A stretch of DNA of 64,000 nt from Candidatus Saccharimonadota bacterium (GTDB lineage: Bacteria > Patescibacteriota > Saccharimonadia > Saccharimonadales > Saccharimonadaceae), in the NCBI GenBank assembly GCA_905372305.1, contig CAJPOP010000001.1, positions 186,001-250,000 of the forward strand. Reading direction: 5' to 3'. This document shows positions 60,983 to 64,000 of the stretch, in pieces. Position 1 is the stretch's first letter. Each line of letters starts with the position of its first letter. The translations under genes were made by a program, and so were the position numbers. The notes under the pieces were generated by a model that was not told the origin of the DNA, did no database searches, and was given only the letters and a program-made list of their open reading frames with translations.

Positions 60983-62795
60983 CGGCTTTCTTTGGTTCGG
61001 ACACTGGCGTGTTTCGCGGTGCTGGTGATTTTTGCGAATGGTGCTGCGGAAACAGGAACTTCAGATAATCTTTCATCATACGCGTACCAGAAATGATCGG
61101 CAGGTATGCCTTTAACTGGCGGTGAACAGTCTTTTCTAACAATTGGTCGTTCTTAACGGCAGCGGCAGCTTTTAGCATATTGACATACAGCGACGATATT
61201 TCGGCATCGTAATTATTGCCCGACACTTCCAGGCAGGCAATCGGTTTGACATCCGCGACGCCGCCATCGCTGGTAGAGATAAGCAATTTAAGGTTGGCGA
61301 TATCTTTTTCCCACGACGTGCCGCAAGCCTCCAGCCCGATCATCGGCACGTTAATCGCAATATCCGAGCCGATTGCCAAAGCTCGGCCCAGCTCTTCATC
61401 ATAATCCTGGATGTAATGGACGCGCTCGCGTAAAACTGGATCGCCGTCAACGAGCTTCAGGATGTCAAGCAGCCGCTGGTACATAGCCGTGTCGCCCTGG
61501 TGAACTTTACCGGCTAAAATATAGTGCGCGTTATGGTTGATTAAAATCTGGCGCAGAGTTTCCGGCTGTTCAAACGCCATATACGGGCGTTTATAGTTGG
61601 CGAATCGCCGCTTGAAATCAAACAGCACTGCATCTTCAGGAATTTGTACAGGTTCATTGTACTGATCTTTGCGCGCCGCTAGAATCCTGTTCAGTTCCTG
61701 GCGTCCAAGCCTTTTTAGTTGGCGAATGGCCGGCGCGTCAATTTTATCAATTTGTTCTTTGAACTCTTCTGTCGGCAAGCCAAACTTATCAATGATGTTT
61801 TGGCTGTAATAAGTATTCATAATTTCTGGCAGCACCCATGTCTCCATGTCGATGCCATTAGTGATTGCTTGGAATTTAACTTTATCATTGTTGCGATCGC
61901 GAAAATCAGCTACGCGAGCGTGTAGTTTGCTGACGCCATTTTTTGCCTCGGTCAGCTCAATAGCTAGTAAATTCGGCCGCAGGCGGTCATTGCGGAACTG
62001 TTCCATTAGCCAGCAGCGTACAGCGTTGCTTTTTAGGTTTGGTAAAACTAGTTTTTCAAATTGCGAACGATTGAATTCTGGCTCGGCAGCTTGCAGTAAT
62101 GTATGGTTAGTGTACAGAGTATGTTTGCGAACATAGACAATGGCTTCATATAAATTCATGCCGTTAGCGCATAATTCGTCCAGCCGCGCTAGCGCTGCGA
62201 AAATAGTTGCCGTCTCGTTTAGCTGGATGACCGCTGGTTTAATGCCGACCAGTTTCAGCGCCTTGTAGCCGCCGAAACCCAGCGCCACTTCTTGATATAG
62301 CCGGTGATCGCCAGAGCCGTCGCCTTCGTATAACTGTCCAAAGTTTGGTTCTGACATTGTGATAAATTGCGTCGAACCGAGCGTTTTCCTGAAAATACTC
62401 AAACTTGAATCGGGGAAGCCTGCCGAGCTGACAGTAACTTCGTCAATGTATTCAAAACCGTAATCTTGCGGCGAAACTTTTTCCGAATATTCATTCTGCG
62501 ACAAACCATCAATTTTTTGGTGCGACTCGCTGCGATAAAACGGTGTCACTACCACGAACGGTACTTCCAGTTTTTCAGCCACGCGCCGGGTATCAGCCGC
62601 CAAAACACCGAGGCCGCCGCCGCCCTTAATGCCATTGGCTTTGTCGTAAATCTCCATCGTCCAGTAGACGTAAGGCCGCGTTTCCGACAACTGATGCGTT
62701 AGGCTGCTGCGTTCGATCAAATTATAAAATTCTGATGCGTCCTCAATGTCTTGAGGCTGATATTTCGGTGTATCGGTGTAAGAATATAGATCCAT
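60972..62795 (-). CDS. Alpha-glucan (glycogen/maltodextrin) phosphorylase, short form
   Basis: 607 residues of GT35 type: KGGGGLGVLAADTRRVAEKL, VIQLNETATIFAALARLDEL, FQAITNGIDMETWVLPEI, FANYKRPYMAFEQPETL, and the PLP-lysine region EACGTSWEKDIANLKLLIST with a changed motif (GTSWEK instead of GTSGMK). Releases glucose-1-phosphate from glucans. The 3' end overlaps murA by 11 nt (convergent). A TATAAA-like box lies 7 nt before the ATG. Confidence 0.85.
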   Translation of the reverse strand: MDLYSYTDTPKYQPQDIEDASEFYNLIERSSLTHQLSETRPYVYWTMEIYDKANGIKGGGGLGVLAADTRRVAEKLEVPFVVVTPFYRSESHQKIDGLSQNEYSEKVSPQDYGFEYIDEVTVSSAGFPDSSLSIFRKTLGSTQFITMSEPNFGQLYEGDGSGDHRLYQEVALGFGGYKALKLVGIKPAVIQLNETATIFAALARLDELCANGMNLYEAIVYVRKHTLYTNHTLLQAAEPEFNRSQFEKLVLPNLKSNAVRCWLMEQFRNDRLRPNLLAIELTEAKNGVSKLHARVADFRDRNNDKVKFQAITNGIDMETWVLPEIMNTYYSQNIIDKFGLPTEEFKEQIDKIDAPAIRQLKRLGRQELNRILAARKDQYNEPVQIPEDAVLFDFKRRFANYKRPYMAFEQPETLRQILINHNAHYILAGKVHQGDTAMYQRLLDILKLVDGDPVLRERVHYIQDYDEELGRALAIGSDIAINVPMIGLEACGTSWEKDIANLKLLISTSDGGVADVKPIACLEVSGNNYDAEISSLYVNMLKAAAAVKNDQLLEKTVHRQLKAYLPIISGTRMMKDYLKFLFPQHHSQKSPAPRNTPVSEPKKAAIQ

Positions 62796-62849
62796 GATGC
62801 CCTTTATAGATTAAATAACAACTTACTTATTATAGCATAAGCGTATTAA

Positions 62850-63356
62850 CTAATTAGCGGTAACGGCGGGCATATTGGTAAAAACCTGCTGCCAATTAAC
62901 GTCATTATGTGTTTGGCGTAGATGCTGCGGAATGATAAGGAAGAATTCGGTGTCATGTTTAATCGCGCGAATTGTTAAATCTGAAGATTCGCTGTTTTGG
63001 GTGAGTTGAATCTGCGTACCATCTCCAGTAGTGAGATTTTGGCAGTTTTCATCTTTCTTTTTTTGGGAACAGTTTAAGGCGCGAAGTGGCGATCGCTTCT
63101 TTTCAGTGACTGTAATGCCGCTTGAAAGCCAAATCCGATATTCAATATGCCCAGATTTATAACTGTCGTAGATACGGACAAATTTTTCATTTTTTACGCG
63201 TATATGGTTTGGCAAATTTAATCGATAGACTGTAAGTTCTTCGCTGCCGGGCGTAAGGCGTAAGAAAACAATCGCCAAACCTGCCGCGAGATACATAAAA
63301 ACAATAGCAACTATGACAATAATTAAAAATCTATGGCGCTTAAAAAAGCTAAGCAA
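62850..63356 (-). CDS. Membrane-anchored hypothetical protein
   Basis: 168 residues from a TTG at 63356 with AGGAG 8 nt upstream; the longer frame begins inside tRNA-Gly and is rejected. One N-terminal membrane helix (FLIIVIVAIVFMYLAAGLAI) and a beta-rich outer domain with two Cys (LNCSQKKKDENCQN). No family recognised. Confidence 0.6.
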   Translation of the reverse strand: MLSFFKRHRFLIIVIVAIVFMYLAAGLAIVFLRLTPGSEELTVYRLNLPNHIRVKNEKFVRIYDSYKSGHIEYRIWLSSGITVTEKKRSPLRALNCSQKKKDENCQNLTTGDGTQIQLTQNSESSDLTIRAIKHDTEFFLIIPQHLRQTHNDVNWQQVFTNMPAVTAN

Positions 63357-63366
63357 GATAATCTCC

Positions 63367-63441
63367 TGGTGCGGGTGGGGAGAATCGAACTCCCATCTCA
63401 AGTTTGGAAAACTTGCATACTAGCCGCTGTACTACACCCGC
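63367..63441 (-). tRNA. tRNA-Gly(TCC)
   Basis: 75 nt with encoded CCA. Acceptor GCGGGTG pairs with CACCCGC; anticodon loop TTTCCAA (TCC); T arm AGTTCGATTCT. Divergent from tRNA-Arg(TCT). Confidence 0.94.
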
Positions 63442-63483
63442 AGTGTGTTCTATTGTAGCAGAAAGATGATATAATGAAAACAT

Positions 63484-63560
63484 GCCCTGATAGCTCAGCT
63501 GGATAGAGCAGGAGACTTCTAAGCTCAAGGCCGTAGGTTCGAATCCTACTCGGGGCACCA
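63484..63560 (+). tRNA. tRNA-Arg(TCT)
   Basis: 77 nt with encoded CCA. Acceptor GCCCTGA pairs with TCGGGGC (one wobble); anticodon loop CTTCTAA (TCT); T arm GGTTCGAATCC. A TATAAT lies ~15 nt upstream. Confidence 0.94.
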
Positions 63561-63589
63561 TTTATTATACATTGCAAACAGGGGGATAT

Positions 63590-63994
63590 ATGGATGCAAG
63601 CGGTAGGCCGCGAATGTCGCGCCAGTTATTAAGCAGGCTGATGTCTAATCACGCAGCCAGTGCGCAAACGTACGGTACGACCAGAATGGCGTCTGCGAAT
63701 CGCACTCATAACGTAGACCGCCAATACATAAAGGGATACGGCGATTCAATGTCGGCAAATTCCAGTATTGGCAGTAGCCAGCGGGTTGGCGGCAGTGATG
63801 CTGGCAGCGGTAGCGGTACGGCGATGCCTGGACAAAATCGCCAGCTCAATCGCGTGCAACCTGGTAGTTCTCGACAGTCCTCTACTGGCTCTCAACATTC
63901 ATCTACCGGCTCTCGGCAGCCTGGTAATTCTACTAACGCGAAAGGCCGAATTGTCTTTAAGGAGCCGCCAATTCGGTATAATCCATTTGCCTAA
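63590..63994 (+). CDS. Serine/glycine-rich low-complexity protein
   Basis: 134 residues from the ATG at 63590 with GGGGG upstream (an in-frame TTG at 63572 is less likely). Rich in Ser, Gly, Gln and Asn (SSRQSSTGSQHSSTGSRQPG); no membrane helix or signal peptide visible. Probably disordered; function unknown. Confidence 0.6.
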   Translation: MDASGRPRMSRQLLSRLMSNHAASAQTYGTTRMASANRTHNVDRQYIKGYGDSMSANSSIGSSQRVGGSDAGSGSGTAMPGQNRQLNRVQPGSSRQSSTGSQHSSTGSRQPGNSTNAKGRIVFKEPPIRYNPFA

Positions 63995-64000
63995 AACTAT

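Noticed and set aside
63357..63401. N-terminal extension of the protein at 62850-63356
   Set aside because: It begins inside tRNA-Gly; a TTG with AGGAG lies just outside the tRNA.
1..64000. UGA recoding as in some CPR lineages
   Set aside because: Many recognised genes end at full family length in TGA, including the PBP, tsaE and gatD-type overlaps; no in-frame TGA interrupts a conserved domain.
1..64000. CRISPR array
   Set aside because: No regularly spaced short direct repeats were seen; the RTX gene repeats are coding.

Overview
The window looks like the chromosome of a Candidatus Saccharibacteria (TM7/CPR-type) epibiont. Compact, often overlapping genes carry the usual small-genome set: ruvC/ruvA/ruvB, recA/recX, a class A penicillin-binding protein, murA, murB and MurT/GatD, tsaE/tsaB, RNase Y and glyA. 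There is also a large type IV pilus system, and moderate-GC sequence in which many -10 boxes sit only 6-8 nt before the start codon. The standard genetic code is used, with TGA as stop. The phylum assignment is inferred from gene content and style, not from a marker-gene tree.

Layout. (1) 1-22.46 kb is native chromosome: a surface protein fragment, ruvC-PBP-ruvA, a DUF262/DUF1524 type IV restriction-like gene wedged before ruvB, recA-recX, a type IV pilus assembly operon (pilB-pilC-pilM-pilN-pilO) on the minus strand, tsaE-tsaB, then an overlapping RNase Y / Nudix-phosphoglycerate mutase / ADP-ribosylglycohydrolase run. (2) 22.54-37.79 kb is a 15,249-bp integrative element inserted exactly at the 3' end of tRNA-Pro(TGG). 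Most of it is very GC-rich and actinobacterial in character, which fits transfer from an actinobacterial host. It carries a large serine recombinase, a VirD4/TraG-like ATPase, a replication-relaxation protein, an MT-A70 methyltransferase and small membrane proteins. In its centre is an AT-rich four-gene cassette (radical SAM, Cys-rich DPPW methyltransferase-like, ASCH and P-loop kinase proteins) behind a consensus promoter and a strongly folded 5' leader. (3) 37.8-54.4 kb holds a 1,565-residue lipase-RTX protein with a small partner, a YcaQ-like DNA glycosylase, the MurT-GatD-glycosyltransferase operon, a membrane-anchored Clp-like AAA+ protein and an IS481-type insertion sequence that has cut two genes, followed by two tRNA-Arg genes. 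(4) 54.4-64 kb holds murB, a minor-pilin cluster, two convergent major pilin genes sharing a perfect 152-bp inverted repeat, glyA, an XRE-MurA fusion, an alpha-glucan phosphorylase and two more tRNAs.

Main results. First, the element ends can be assigned: joining them rebuilds a 47-bp attP with inverted arms of the kind used by large serine integrases, and that attP lies inside a reading frame. In the excised circle the recombinase would read in frame into the helix-turn-helix ORF now stranded at the other end (predicted 804 residues). Integration splits this gene and gives the recombinase a tail read from the antisense of the tRNA. The element also brings its own terminator to replace the tRNA terminator it displaces. 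Second, the four-gene cassette with its folded leader is the best candidate for an undescribed system, perhaps nucleotide or nucleic-acid modification or defence. Third, the inverted pilin pair could support pilin switching by inversion or gene conversion.
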